Positions 34,271-43,498 are shown, counted from the first letter of the stretch. The stretch is 47,587 nucleotides of DNA from Planctomycetaceae bacterium (GCA_021732845.1 JAKFUF010000138.1:1-47587), one strand, 5' to 3'. Program-made: numbers and translations. The notes: a model not told the origin generated them from the sequence alone.

Positions 34271-35260
34271 ATGAGACGCCTGACACCTGCGACAGTCACG
34301 CTGCTGATGTTCGGCGTGGTTGGATTGCTGGTGGCGATGTATGTGGCCAAAGGGTTGCTCGCAACCGAAGGGCCAAAACCACCGCGCACCCGCAACATGC
34401 CCATGCCGATATCCGACATCCCCGCCGGTACCCTGATCCGCGAAGATCACCTCGGTTCGGGGCCGCTGTTCGAAACCAAGCTGACCCGCGACATGCTGAT
34501 GTCCAGCAAGGCCATTGTCGGCCGCATCGCCAATACCACCCTGAAGAAAGCCACCCCGATCACGGGTGAACAGCTCTACGAATATGGCACCACGCCGCCG
34601 CTCAAGGTGGGCGAAGGGCTACGGGCCTACACGCTCGATATCGGTCCTGCCGTCCAGATGGTCGACGGATTGGTCAAGCCGGGTGACTATGTCGATGTCG
34701 CGTTCGCGCCGACCTTGTCGGACACGCGGATGCGGGGCGGTCTGATCATGACCCTCTTCAAGGGGATGAAAATTCTGGCCATCAACCGGCAGTACCGCCA
34801 GGGCCGCATCGAATCCCAGAACACAGTCACGCTGGAAGTCACGCCCGAAGAAGCCAACATCTTCAATCTCGCCAGGGCTCACGGCTTGCTGTCGTTCACC
34901 TACACCCCCGACGGCAAAGGAAAGAACCATTTCGCCTTCAGGGACTCCACCAAGATCACGCTGGAGGAACTGCTGGGGCTGCCGCCGGAGGAAAAGAAGC
35001 CTGAACCCAAGATCTTCAGGGCTCAGGTTTACCGGCAGGTGGGACGGCAAGAACTCGAATTTGATGAAAAGGGCGTGCGTCGTGACGGATCGGGTGACTA
35101 TGTCCCACCTGTTCCCGTTCAGGACAACGTCCGCGACCAGGTCGTCCCCACCTATCCTGGCTACATCCCGGCGGCACCGCTGCCTCCCGCGGGTGGTAAT
35201 GGTGGCGCGGCTGGCGGAACACCACAAGGACAGCGTCCGGCAACAACCAAGCCGGCGTGA
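34271..35260 (+). CDS. cpaB: Flp pilus assembly protein CpaB/RcpC
   Basis: The 329-residue product has an N-terminal membrane helix (TVTLLMFGVVGLLVAMYVA), a SAF domain (ISDIPAGTLIREDHL) and the RcpC/CpaB core (YTLDIGPAVQMVDGLVKPGD, VDVAFAP, NTVTLEVTPEEA). It is periplasmic and normally works with the secretin. The C-terminal 100 residues are proline/glycine-rich (IPAAPLPPAGGNGGAAGGTP). The ATG at 34271 has GGAGAG upstream. No secretin gene follows, which is unusual for the family. Confidence 0.92.
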   Translation: MRRLTPATVTLLMFGVVGLLVAMYVAKGLLATEGPKPPRTRNMPMPISDIPAGTLIREDHLGSGPLFETKLTRDMLMSSKAIVGRIANTTLKKATPITGEQLYEYGTTPPLKVGEGLRAYTLDIGPAVQMVDGLVKPGDYVDVAFAPTLSDTRMRGGLIMTLFKGMKILAINRQYRQGRIESQNTVTLEVTPEEANIFNLARAHGLLSFTYTPDGKGKNHFAFRDSTKITLEELLGLPPEEKKPEPKIFRAQVYRQVGRQELEFDEKGVRRDGSGDYVPPVPVQDNVRDQVVPTYPGYIPAAPLPPAGGNGGAAGGTPQGQRPATTKPA

Positions 35261-35277
35261 CCCGAAACCAACCTCCG

Positions 35278-35310
35278 CAAACCGCTGTGCGACCCCCGCA
35301 CGGCGGTTTG
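35278..35310 (+). terminator. Strong hairpin between cpaB and the tadG-like gene
   Basis: CAAACCGCTGTGCG (35278-35291) pairs with CGCACGGCGGTTTG (35297-35310) over 14 positions with one G-U pair and a 5-nt loop. It starts 17 bp after the cpaB stop. There is no T-run, so it may stabilise or process the mRNA, or attenuate it, instead of acting as a classical terminator. Confidence 0.55.
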
Positions 35311-35464
35311 CTCATTTGGAACAGCCCGCTCAGACCGCAAACTCATCGCAGGTGGAATACTTGCTGCCCGTTGCTGCAAAAGCCGGCGAATTCACCGGCG
35401 GTCTTGATCCGGGACACAAATTTCCGTCGATGGAGTCAGACACCCTCTCATCCGGAGTTCACTC

Positions 35465-36652
35465 GTGCAGTCCCCGCGCGTCCAACCTGAAATCACCGGA
35501 AGGTGCCATCGACGCGGGTCGATTGTGCCACTGGTGACGGTTGCGCTGCTGGTGGTGATGCTGGCGATCGCCCTGGTCCTCAACCGCCTGTGGCTCGACA
35601 ACGCCCGCATCGAGCTGCAGTCTGCCGCGGATGCGGCGGTTCTCTCCGCCGCCGGCGCGCTGGCCTGTGATGACCGCCTGAAATCACTCGACGGCATGCA
35701 GGAATTGCTGCCGAAAGCCCGCGACGCGGCAGCCAAGATCGCCGCCGAGAACCACGTGGCGGGTGAGCCACTGGAACTGGATTCGGAACCCGAAGGCGAC
35801 ATCCGGTTTGGCCGGCTGGTGGAAAACGACGAACAGCAGACAATCTTCCTGGAAACCGAACACGACCCGCGAACGATCGTGGTCACCGCCCGCCGCAACC
35901 GCAGCCACGCCAACCCGGTGACACTGGTGATGGACGGCGTTTCCGGCCCGGCCAACATCCTGGCCCGGGCTGAAGCCAGTCTGGACTGCGACCTCGTTGG
36001 TTTGCGTCCCACGGAATTGGTGAACGTGCCCGCGATCCCCCTGGCGCTCTCCTCGGTGTTGTGGGGCACGCAAATCACGGGGAGAACGGGGACCGACCTG
36101 TTCAGCGTGGATCCGGAGACAGACGAAGTCTCTCCCGGCCCGGACGGCATTCCAGAGATCGTGGTCAACGGTGTCGACCAGGAGACCCCCGCCACCTGCT
36201 GCATGCTGGATGTCGGGACTGGTTTGTCGCTCGACCCGCTGACCAAGCAAATCGAAAAAGGCATCACGGTCGAACATCTGGAGGGGCACAACGGCGAGCT
36301 GCGCAGTGGCTCAACCGCGACGCAGTTGCCAGCCACGGCGAACCTCGGTGGCGAACACCTGTCCGTGCTGGGCTCGATGACCGGCAAGGCCCGGATCTTT
36401 TTCCTGTACACCCCGGATAGCCCCACGGCGCCCGCCCCCACCAATGTCCGCTGTGCGGGCTTCGTCGCCGGCCGGGTGATGGCGATCGTGCCAGTCCCCA
36501 ACCATGCGTCACGCATCGTGATCCAGCCCTCCGTGATCGTGACCCGCACCGCGGTCGTGGCCAAAGATCTGCCCGAAGGCGATCCGGCCCGCAAGACCGA
36601 AGAAACGGCAGCCAAGTACGAATATGTGTTCAAAGTCACGCTGACACAGTGA
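35465..36652 (+). CDS. TadG-like pilus assembly protein
   Basis: The 395-residue product begins with a basic N-terminus and RRGSIVPLVTVALLVVMLAI, a membrane helix as in TadG. It continues with ADAAVLSAAGAL, the TadG/TadE-like pattern in which the helix is followed by an aligned Ala-rich helix. The rest is a periplasmic domain (GVSGPANILARAEASLDCDL). It starts with GTG behind CGGAG at 8 bp. It occupies the place where a secretin or TadZ gene would often lie. Homology to true TadG cannot be proven by eye. Confidence 0.75.
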   Translation: MQSPRVQPEITGRCHRRGSIVPLVTVALLVVMLAIALVLNRLWLDNARIELQSAADAAVLSAAGALACDDRLKSLDGMQELLPKARDAAAKIAAENHVAGEPLELDSEPEGDIRFGRLVENDEQQTIFLETEHDPRTIVVTARRNRSHANPVTLVMDGVSGPANILARAEASLDCDLVGLRPTELVNVPAIPLALSSVLWGTQITGRTGTDLFSVDPETDEVSPGPDGIPEIVVNGVDQETPATCCMLDVGTGLSLDPLTKQIEKGITVEHLEGHNGELRSGSTATQLPATANLGGEHLSVLGSMTGKARIFFLYTPDSPTAPAPTNVRCAGFVAGRVMAIVPVPNHASRIVIQPSVIVTRTAVVAKDLPEGDPARKTEETAAKYEYVFKVTLTQ

Positions 36653-36777
36653 AGCTAATGACTCAATGACCAATGAAACAATGACCAAGTAAACATCCTG
36701 CAATCGGTTCGTCGCATGGGCGGCGGACTGGTCATTGGGACATTGGACATTGCTTCATTCCCACCCTGAGTGGCACT
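36653..36777. repeat. 'caatgaccaatg' inverted repeat between tadG and cpaF
   Basis: aatgactcaatgaccaatga and the following caatgaccaa (36657-36690) are mirrored at 36729-36760 (tggtcattgggacattggac). A similar inverted pair lies in the next gap. They may fold in the mRNA. Confidence 0.6.
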
Positions 36778-38109
36778 ATGCTCGCAGACCCTCCGATCCA
36801 GCGCGAAATGGACCCCCGGCAGGCCTTCCAACTGCTGAAGACGCGCATTCACCGGCAGATGGTGGACGCGATCGACCTGTCGAAGGCGGGCGAACTGACG
36901 GAGACCGTCTTCCGGCAGCAGCTCGAAGCGCTGGCGAACCATCTCTGCGCGCGGCAGTCCACCGTGCTCCCGGCCGAAGACCGGCAGAGCATGGTCGACG
37001 AGATCATGAATGAAATCTATGGTTTCGGACCGCTGCAGCGACTGATGAACGAAGAGGATGTCAGCGACGTGCTGGTGAACGGTGCCTCCAACGTCTATGT
37101 GGAACGCAACGGCCGGCTGGAGCCGACCGACGTCAAGTTCGCCAGTGACGACCATCTGCTGCAGGTCATTCAGCGGCTCGTCGGCCGGGCTGGCCGCCGC
37201 ATCGACGAAGTGTCGCCGATGGTCGACGCCAAGCTGCCGGACGGCTCGCGCCTGAACGCGGTCATTCCGCCGCTGGCGCTCAAGGGTCCCACGCTTTCCA
37301 TTCGCCGTTTCAAGTCCAAGGGGCTGCTGTTCGAAGACATGGTTCGCGGTGGAAGCCTCGCGCCGGAGATGGCCGACTTCCTCATCGCCTGCGTGAAGGC
37401 CCGGGCGAACCTGGTGGTCAGCGGCGGCACGGGTGCCGGCAAGACGACCATGCTGAACAACGTCAGCCGCTTCATCCCCCACTCCGAACGCATCATCACC
37501 ATCGAGCAGACGGCCGAGCTTCAGTTGCAGCAGCCGGATGTGGTGTCGCTGGAAACCCGTCCGGCCAACGTCGAAGGCCGTGGCGAGATCACGCAGCGCG
37601 ACCTGTTGCGAAACAGCCTGCGAATGCGTCCCGACCGGATCATCGTCGGCGAAGCCCGTGGCGGCGAAGTGCTGGAAATGCTCCAGGCCATGAACACCGG
37701 CCACGACGGTTCCATGAGCACGATCCACGCCAACGACACACGTGACGCCCTGTCACGCATGGAAGTCATGATCGCCCTCTCCGGAGCGGACTTGCCAGTC
37801 ATGGTTTCGCGGCAATACATCGCCTCCGCCGTGCAGATTCTGATGCACATCACCCGCCTGGCAACCGGCGAACGAAAGGTGATGCGGATCAGCGAACTGG
37901 TGGGTTGCCGCGACGGCGAATACCAGCTTGAAGACATTTTCGTGTACCGCCTGCGCAGCGTGGAAGACGGCCGGGCCCAGGGCAGCTTTTATGCAACGGG
38001 CTATGTCCCCCTGGCCCTCAACCGCGCCAGCGCCGCTGGCATCGAGTTCCGGTCGGACTTGTTTGTTCCCCGGGAGCTGACGACAGGCGGGAGCTACGGA
38101 CAGCCATGA
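36778..38109 (+). CDS. cpaF: Tad secretion ATPase CpaF/TadA
   Basis: The 443-residue cytoplasmic ATPase drives Flp pilus assembly. It has the family's N-terminal segment ([36 protein letters not shown]), the Walker A GGTGAGKT at residues 216-223, the His/Asp box ([12 protein letters not shown]), [17 protein letters not shown] as Walker B, and [10 protein letters not shown]. The length and order are standard. It is followed by the two membrane proteins TadB and TadC. Confidence 0.96.
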   Translation: MLADPPIQREMDPRQAFQLLKTRIHRQMVDAIDLSKAGELTETVFRQQLEALANHLCARQSTVLPAEDRQSMVDEIMNEIYGFGPLQRLMNEEDVSDVLVNGASNVYVERNGRLEPTDVKFASDDHLLQVIQRLVGRAGRRIDEVSPMVDAKLPDGSRLNAVIPPLALKGPTLSIRRFKSKGLLFEDMVRGGSLAPEMADFLIACVKARANLVVSGGTGAGKTTMLNNVSRFIPHSERIITIEQTAELQLQQPDVVSLETRPANVEGRGEITQRDLLRNSLRMRPDRIIVGEARGGEVLEMLQAMNTGHDGSMSTIHANDTRDALSRMEVMIALSGADLPVMVSRQYIASAVQILMHITRLATGERKVMRISELVGCRDGEYQLEDIFVYRLRSVEDGRAQGSFYATGYVPLALNRASAAGIEFRSDLFVPRELTTGGSYGQP

Positions 38110-38239
38110 TTCAATGACCAAGGTCCCAACGACCAATGCGTTATTGGGCACACCGAATTGATTGGACTGAACAACCCATTGGTCATTGTTTCATTGGTCA
38201 TTGGGTCATTCAAAATGACAAGTACCGTGCGGGTCTCTC
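38110..38239. repeat. 'caatgaccaa' inverted repeat between cpaF and tadB
   Basis: attcaatgaccaaggtccca and cgaccaatgcg (38109-38140) are mirrored by cccattggtcattgtttcat and ggtcattgggtcatt (38173-38210). It resembles the preceding gap. Confidence 0.6.
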
Positions 38240-39085
38240 ATGTCGACTCAAATTGAACCTCGTCCGGAGTTCGCAGGGATCCTGCGAACGCAGGAGACGT
38301 TTGGAACCGGTGAAGGGCGGGACTTCAACGACCGCCTCAACAGCAGCTTCGACAAGATCCTGCTCCAGTCGGGGCTCGATATTTCGCCGTCCACGCTGCT
38401 GATGCTGGTACTGCTCGGCGGCGTGACGCTGGGCGGGATCGCCTACGTCATCCAGGAGAACTTCCTGACCACGGCCGTGGGCTTCATGGCGGGAATGCTG
38501 CTGCCGCTGCTGATCATTTTGTTTGTCCGCAACCAGCGGCAATCGAAGATGATGAGCCAGCTCCCGGAAATGGTGGACGAGCTGGGCCGCGCGGCCCGCA
38601 CGGGACGCAGCATCGACCAGTGCTTTCGACTAGTGGCCGAAGACACGCCAGCCCCCCTGGGTGACGAACTGCGGCTCTGCTCCAGCAAGCTGGACCTGGG
38701 GATCAACCTGCGGCAGGCGCTGGACGGGCTGCCGGAACGGACCGGGCTGGTGAGCCTGAACATTCTGACGATGGCCCTCGGCGTGCATATGGTCACCGGT
38801 GGTGACCTGGTGGCGGTGCTGGAACGGCTGTCGCGGACCCTGCGGGAACGCATCCACTACCTCGGCCGGCTGCGGGCGGCGACCTCGGCAAGCCGGGCCA
38901 CGGCGATCCTGATGATCGCCCTGCCCCCGGCCATCCTGGCGTTCTTCCTGTTCCGTGATCCGGGCTATTTCACGAACCTGATGGCGTCCGGCTGGGGCCG
39001 CGCGATCACCCTCACGGCGATCGCCCTGGACATCATTGGTGTGATCTGGGTTCTGCGGATCCTGAACCGCAGCGCCCAAACGTAG
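38240..39085 (+). CDS. tadB: Tad inner-membrane protein TadB
   Basis: The 281-residue protein has the T2SS-F domain in its middle (LPEMVDELGRAARTGRSIDQ, LDLGINLRQALDGLPER, LGVHMVTGGDLVAVLERLS) and membrane helices at about 53-95 and in the C-terminal 70 residues. With TadC it forms the inner-membrane platform that the CpaF ATPase works on. The start ATG is 130 bp after cpaF. Confidence 0.92.
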   Translation: MSTQIEPRPEFAGILRTQETFGTGEGRDFNDRLNSSFDKILLQSGLDISPSTLLMLVLLGGVTLGGIAYVIQENFLTTAVGFMAGMLLPLLIILFVRNQRQSKMMSQLPEMVDELGRAARTGRSIDQCFRLVAEDTPAPLGDELRLCSSKLDLGINLRQALDGLPERTGLVSLNILTMALGVHMVTGGDLVAVLERLSRTLRERIHYLGRLRAATSASRATAILMIALPPAILAFFLFRDPGYFTNLMASGWGRAITLTAIALDIIGVIWVLRILNRSAQT

Positions 39086-39295
39086 GACGCCTGCAGCGCG
39101 GCGCGCGACAACATGACACCCATGGAGGGTCGAACGAGCTAATGGATTTGAAGTCGTTGAAACAGCGATATTTATCAAAGAAATACCAGGCATCGCCGAA
39201 TGACGTGCGTGGTGTGTGACGCGGAGTGACGTTGTGCGCGGAGGCGGACCTCGTTTCCGCTGCACGCACCCGACATTTCGCCAGGGTCTCGACAT

Positions 39296-40549
39296 ATGTT
39301 CAACGACATCACAGCATTCCTGAACGGCCTGCCCAAAACGACGCTGTACCTGGGCATTGCCGGCGTGGCGATCGGATTGTTGCTGCTTTCGCATGTGTTG
39401 CGGACGCGGCGGCGAAATGTGGACCCCACCCCCAAGCCACCGCGCAAATCCACGCCGCCTGCTCCGTCCTCCACCGAGCCCGTCAAGCCGGTCGCGAAAG
39501 AGGGCGGCGACATCCGGACTTCTGGCGAAACCACCATTGCGTTGCGTGGCGAGCCCGCGCAGCCCGTGGCTGCGGCCACCGTTTCGCAGCCACCGACGAT
39601 TGTCGCTCCCGCACAAAACTTGGCGGTGGCCAAGCCCCTGTTTCAGTCGCTGGGCAAGCGTGTGGACGTCGACGGTCCGCTGCCCCGCGTGGAGGCCGGC
39701 GACCTGCCGTTTGCCGACCGCAGCGACCGCATGTTCGGAGCCACGACGCCGGTGCTGGCCGCGTTCCTGCCAGACTCGGCCGCTCGCCGCGAACAGGCCC
39801 GGCGGGAACTGCAGAACGCCGGCTACTTCGGCCCGCATGCGCTGGAGAACCTGGCGGCGATCCGTTACTTCGCCATGATCGCGCCGGTCATCCTGTGCGG
39901 GCTGGGGATGATCTTTGGTCCGCCGCAGTTCGAGATTTACTTTCTCGCCGGACTGATCGTGCTGCCCATCCTCGGCTGGGCATTGCCGCGGCTGTACGTG
40001 AAGGGCCAGGCGGCCGAGCGGACGGCCGAGATTGAAAAGGGGATGCCCGACATGCTCGACATGCTCAACATGTGTGTCAGCCAGGGGATGACCGTGCAGA
40101 CAGGTCTGGCGCGGGTGAACGAAGAGCTGCACTACACTCATCCCGCGCTCCACAAGGAACTGCAGATTGTCACCGACCAGGCCCGCGTGGGCAGCCTGAA
40201 CCAGGCGCTGGACAACTTCAGCAAGCGCGTCGACGTGGCGGAAGTCCATTCCTTCGCCAACCTGATCGGCCAGACCGAACGCATGGGCACCAGCGTCTCG
40301 CAGGGGTTGGCTGAATACAGCGACAGCATGCGGGCCGGCCTGCGGCAGCGGGCCGACGAAAAGGGCAACAGCGCGGCCTTCAAGCTGTTGTTCCCCACCG
40401 TGCTGTGCCTGATGCCCGCCGTCTACATGTTCCTGCTCGGCCCATCGATTGTCGAAATGACGAAGTTTCTCGGTCGCGACGACAACACCCTCGAACAGGC
40501 GACCACCATCATGGAACAAACTGGACGGGCCAACACACGCGGGTTGTAG
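39296..40549 (+). CDS. tadC: Tad inner-membrane protein TadC
   Basis: The 417-residue protein has an N-terminal membrane helix (LYLGIAGVAIGLLLLSHVL). A proline/alanine-rich cytoplasmic linker of about 100 residues follows, not usual for the family. The T2SS-F part contains MPDMLDMLNMCVSQGMTVQT, EELHYTHPALHKELQIV, FANLIGQTERMGTSVSQGLA and LLFPTVLCLMPAVYMFLLGP. It is last in the Tad set and is followed directly by the REP array. Confidence 0.92.
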   Translation: MFNDITAFLNGLPKTTLYLGIAGVAIGLLLLSHVLRTRRRNVDPTPKPPRKSTPPAPSSTEPVKPVAKEGGDIRTSGETTIALRGEPAQPVAAATVSQPPTIVAPAQNLAVAKPLFQSLGKRVDVDGPLPRVEAGDLPFADRSDRMFGATTPVLAAFLPDSAARREQARRELQNAGYFGPHALENLAAIRYFAMIAPVILCGLGMIFGPPQFEIYFLAGLIVLPILGWALPRLYVKGQAAERTAEIEKGMPDMLDMLNMCVSQGMTVQTGLARVNEELHYTHPALHKELQIVTDQARVGSLNQALDNFSKRVDVAEVHSFANLIGQTERMGTSVSQGLAEYSDSMRAGLRQRADEKGNSAAFKLLFPTVLCLMPAVYMFLLGPSIVEMTKFLGRDDNTLEQATTIMEQTGRANTRGL

Positions 40550-40551
40550 TT

Positions 40552-41160
40552 GCCGAGTCACTCCGTGACTCGCTCGGCGTTCCCATTTGTTCAACGTCCG
40601 AATTCAAGTCGACAGCGTGATTCCAGAGCCTCCGTGTTTGTCCGCGCCGGACCACGCCCGCGTCCTCTCGTGGAGCGAGAGGCGACACAAAGTTGCCGAG
40701 TCACTCCGTGACTCGCTCGGCGATCCCATTTGTTCAACGTCCAAACTCAACAACCCAGCCGGCCTGCTCACTGCGTGAGCCGCTTCGAGTCACGGAGTGA
40801 CGACAAAGCTGCCGAGTCACTCCGTGACTCGCTCGGCGTTACACTTTCGTTCAACGACCGAACTCAACAAGCCAGCCGGCCTGCTCACTGCGTGAGCCGC
40901 TTCGAGTCACGGAGTGACGACAAAGCTACCGAGTCACTCCGTGACTCGCTCGGCGATCCCATTTGTTCAACGTCCGAACTCAACAAGCCAGCCGACCTGC
41001 TCACTGCGTGAGCCGCTTCGAGTCACGGAGTGACGACAAAGTTGCCGAGTCACTCCGTGACTCGCTCGGCGTTACTCTTTCGTTCAACGACTGAACTCAA
41101 CAAGCCAGCCGGCCTGCTCACTGCGTGAGCAGCTTCGAGTCACGGAGTGACTCGGCAACT
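40552..41160. repeat. Tandem BIME/REP array next to the RAYT gene
   Basis: Units beginning gccgagtcactccgtgactc (one copy reads accgag) start at 40552, 40695, 40811, 40928 and 41044, so four spacings are 143, 116, 117 and 116 bp. Each unit holds a forward hairpin CGAGTCAC-TCC-GTGACTCG, a middle hairpin GCTCAC-TGC-GTGAGC in most units, and an inverted, often truncated, partner (cgagtcacggagtgac). The first unit has a different middle. This is a BIME-like array; the last inverted hairpin overlaps the end of the RAYT gene. Confidence 0.92.
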
Positions 41161-41832
41161 TTGGTCTGTCTGGTTTGGGCGTCGCCAGTGCCTGTATTCG
41201 CCGTTCCCAAGTCCGGCCATGGGGCCGTTTTCCGCGATGTAGTATTGGAACCGTTCGAATTGCTCCGGGCTGCGCACCAGGTGGTCGAAGCTCTCTGGCT
41301 GCCAGAACTCACCGGTTTGACCCAAAGCCTTGTTGATCTTTGTCCCCGTGAATTTCTTCCAAGAGTAGCACTGTGTTTCGACCTCGGTCTCGCCGAGCAA
41401 TCCGACCAGCAGATGCACGTGGTTTGGCATCACGACGAAGTCGCCCATATGGTAGCGCTGTCCGTCGAAGTGACGCAGGCTATTGACAACGATGTCCGCC
41501 AAGTCGGCCCGACGAAGAACGCAGGCTCCGTGGCCCTTGTCGAGACTCTGCTGATATTCGCGCGAGAACGTGGCATGGAAATCTCGCTGCTGCGGTTCTG
41601 GCAGCCGCTGAAAGGCGGCCTGCCAGTTCGTTGCGCCTGGATTGATTCGGTGACGACGCAGCCAGTCATCGCGGCGGCGATGCCACAAATCCGCGACCTC
41701 CTTCGGCATCGAATCCCCGGTGCGGAACGTAACGAAGTAGGTTGCCCCCGGCTGATACCAATGCGGCAGATCGCCGGCTTCTATTCGCAGGTCGCCGTCT
41801 GGATCAAAAAGATTGAATTGCATTGCTGGCAT
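41140..41832 (-). CDS. REP-associated tyrosine transposase (RAYT, Y1/HUH family)
   Basis: The 230-residue product has GATYFVTFRTGDS near its N-terminus, the HUH motif in FVVMPNHVHLLVGLL, and FWQPESFDHLVRSPEQ followed by FQYYIAENG with the likely nucleophilic Tyr. Such enzymes cut single-stranded REP hairpins and are thought to spread them. The ATG at 41832 was chosen; a GTG at 41850 lies inside a REP hairpin. The stop codon also lies within a REP. The gene is thus bounded by its presumed substrate on both sides. It does not have the paired transposon ends of IS200 elements. Confidence 0.92.
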   Translation of the reverse strand: MPAMQFNLFDPDGDLRIEAGDLPHWYQPGATYFVTFRTGDSMPKEVADLWHRRRDDWLRRHRINPGATNWQAAFQRLPEPQQRDFHATFSREYQQSLDKGHGACVLRRADLADIVVNSLRHFDGQRYHMGDFVVMPNHVHLLVGLLGETEVETQCYSWKKFTGTKINKALGQTGEFWQPESFDHLVRSPEQFERFQYYIAENGPMAGLGNGEYRHWRRPNQTDQSCRVTP

Positions 41833-41840
41833 CCAAAGTT

Positions 41841-41963
41841 GCCGAGTCACTCCGTGACTCGCTCGGCGTTACTCTTTCGTTCAACGACCGAACTCAACAA
41901 GCCAACTCGCATGTCTGCTCACTGCGTGAGCCGCTTCGAGTCACGGAGTGACTCGGCAACTTT
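41841..41963. repeat. BIME/REP unit on the 5' side of the RAYT gene
   Basis: A complete unit starts gccgagtcactccgtgactc and ends with the inverted form (cgagtcacggagtgactcgg), with the middle GCTCAC-TGC-GTGAGC. It matches the units at 40.5-41.2 kb, apart from a small insertion (tcgcatgt) in its middle. Confidence 0.9.
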
Positions 41964-42047
41964 GTCTGCTGGTATTGGCTGAGCTGGGAATGCATCCATC
42001 GTCAGAAGCATGCGTCTATCCAGCCCGAGTTTCAAGTTCATCGTGGC

Positions 42048-43385
42048 TCAGCAGGAGCATCGCCCTCTTGCGGCATCGCCGTGCTGTTCGGCAGCGTGAT
42101 CTTCCGCGTCGGTCTGCGACCATCCCACATCGGGATCGAGCGATTTGGCGACCTCATTCCCCGCCCATTCCAACCGCAGTGGGACGCGGCCCGGGCCGGT
42201 TGGGTCGGAGCCACGCGGGTTGTTATCGGCGACCGACGGGACGTCGCCGGCAACGGCGGTTTGATCTCTCTCGCCGCGCCGATGGCCCAGGTTCAGTTCT
42301 CGCTGACTTTGCGCCCCCCTTGAAGCCTGACTTTGCGCCCCCTGCGAAGCGGTTTTTTGTGCCGTCAGCGGTCGCACATCCTTGATAACCCGAATCTCCA
42401 ACTCGCCCGATCCGTCATTTGTCTGACCCAAACTTTGCGCCCCTCGCGGTTCGTCCTCCACGAAACTTTGCGCCCCCTCGACCTCCTGAACGATCATCGT
42501 CTGCGACGGTTCGCTCTCAAGCGAGGCGCCGACCTCTTGCGTTTCAACAGTCTGTCGATCGACAGCGTTCTCCGCGGGTTGATCAACGGTCACCTCCTCA
42601 TCCTCCGATCGATCAACCGCATACGGGTCCTCGATCAGCATCACCAGGTCGCCCAGAGTGCTGTCATCAATGGTCGTCCCATCGCCGGCCACCCACAGTT
42701 CGTTGTGCTCGGTGACGTCGTAATAGGTGGTCGTCTCCGGCGTCCTGCGGATCGGATCCAGCATGAGTTCCCTGGGAAATGTCGGCCGGCCGGCATGCTC
42801 CTTGGGAGGTGCGTACCCTTTGGACGCGCCGAATGTCTTCAGGCAGTACTTGATCGCCCACGGAGCGCCGTCCTCCAGTGCGTCCAGGAGGTTTCGGTGG
42901 CTACCGTCCAGTTTCCGACCACGCTCCTCATCGAGTTCGATCGGAGCCTCGGAGCTGCGTTTTTTCCGCGATCGCCCACCCATGGCCTTGCCCGCCTCCC
43001 CGACCAACGTGGCTTCGCTCCCCCTCGCCGCCTCCGGGCCACCAGAGCCTGCCTGAGCCACGGCTTCTTCCCCGCATGGGCGTGGCTCGGGATCAAACAG
43101 CCCATCCGTCCGTCCCAGCGTCTTCAGGACAAACAGGATGGCCCAGGGCTTTTTCTCAGCCAGTGCATCGTCGAGCCCCGCCTCGGCGTAGTCGAAGCAA
43201 ATCCGCCGAGACGAGTCGCGGATGTACTGCAACTGCGGGTTCTTCCGGATCCGCTCGGACACCAACGTCCGGCTGACCCCCAGCCTGTCCGCCGCCTCCG
43301 TCACCACCCCCCGGCACTTCCAGAGCGCATCGCCAACTTCCGTATCCATCACCTTCAACCGCCGCGCCTTGACCTGCTTAATCAT
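42048..43385 (-). CDS. Helix-turn-helix protein with two 'PWAI-LKT-G' modules (right paralogue)
   Basis: The 445-residue product is identical to the left-hand paralogue over residues 1-254, which includes the helix-turn-helix and both modules. Beyond that it is homologous but divergent: it has four GAQS repeats instead of three and an extra acidic segment (EDEEVTVDQPAE), and it keeps the VPLRLEWAGNEVAKSLDPDV block. The gene ends in a degenerate palindromic repeat (complement of 42035-42066). The start and leader are as in the left arm. Divergent tails on identical heads suggest recombination between an older pair. Confidence 0.7.
   Translation of the reverse strand: MIKQVKARRLKVMDTEVGDALWKCRGVVTEAADRLGVSRTLVSERIRKNPQLQYIRDSSRRICFDYAEAGLDDALAEKKPWAILFVLKTLGRTDGLFDPEPRPCGEEAVAQAGSGGPEAARGSEATLVGEAGKAMGGRSRKKRSSEAPIELDEERGRKLDGSHRNLLDALEDGAPWAIKYCLKTFGASKGYAPPKEHAGRPTFPRELMLDPIRRTPETTTYYDVTEHNELWVAGDGTTIDDSTLGDLVMLIEDPYAVDRSEDEEVTVDQPAENAVDRQTVETQEVGASLESEPSQTMIVQEVEGAQSFVEDEPRGAQSLGQTNDGSGELEIRVIKDVRPLTAQKTASQGAQSQASRGAQSQRELNLGHRRGERDQTAVAGDVPSVADNNPRGSDPTGPGRVPLRLEWAGNEVAKSLDPDVGWSQTDAEDHAAEQHGDAARGRCSC
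42306..42476. repeat. Four intragenic GGGGCGCAAAGT micro-repeats (right gene)
   Basis: On the plus strand the word appears as ACTTTGCGCCCC at 42306-42317, 42329-42340, 42432-42443 and 42465-42476. All four encode GAQS in the gene's frame. Neighbouring DNA differs. The left gene has three. Confidence 0.7.
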
Positions 43386-43498
43386 GATGCCTCCAGGCCG
43401 CCCCGACATGATACACACGTACACATTTCATTTGACGTGTGAGGAGGTGTCGATCGAAGGGGAAATCTCTGTTATTTTATTGTTTTATTGAAAATAAT
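43386..43498 (-). promoter_or_regulatory. AT-rich leader with inverted repeat (right copy)
   Basis: Mirror image of 4090-4202. The repeat CACACGT-N14-ACGTGTG is at 43414-43441, read here on the reverse strand, upstream of the right helix-turn-helix gene. Confidence 0.4.

Noticed and set aside
40552-41160. CRISPR array
   Set aside because: Period is about 116 bp with hairpin-rich, near-identical units and no variable spacers or cas genes; it is a REP/BIME array.
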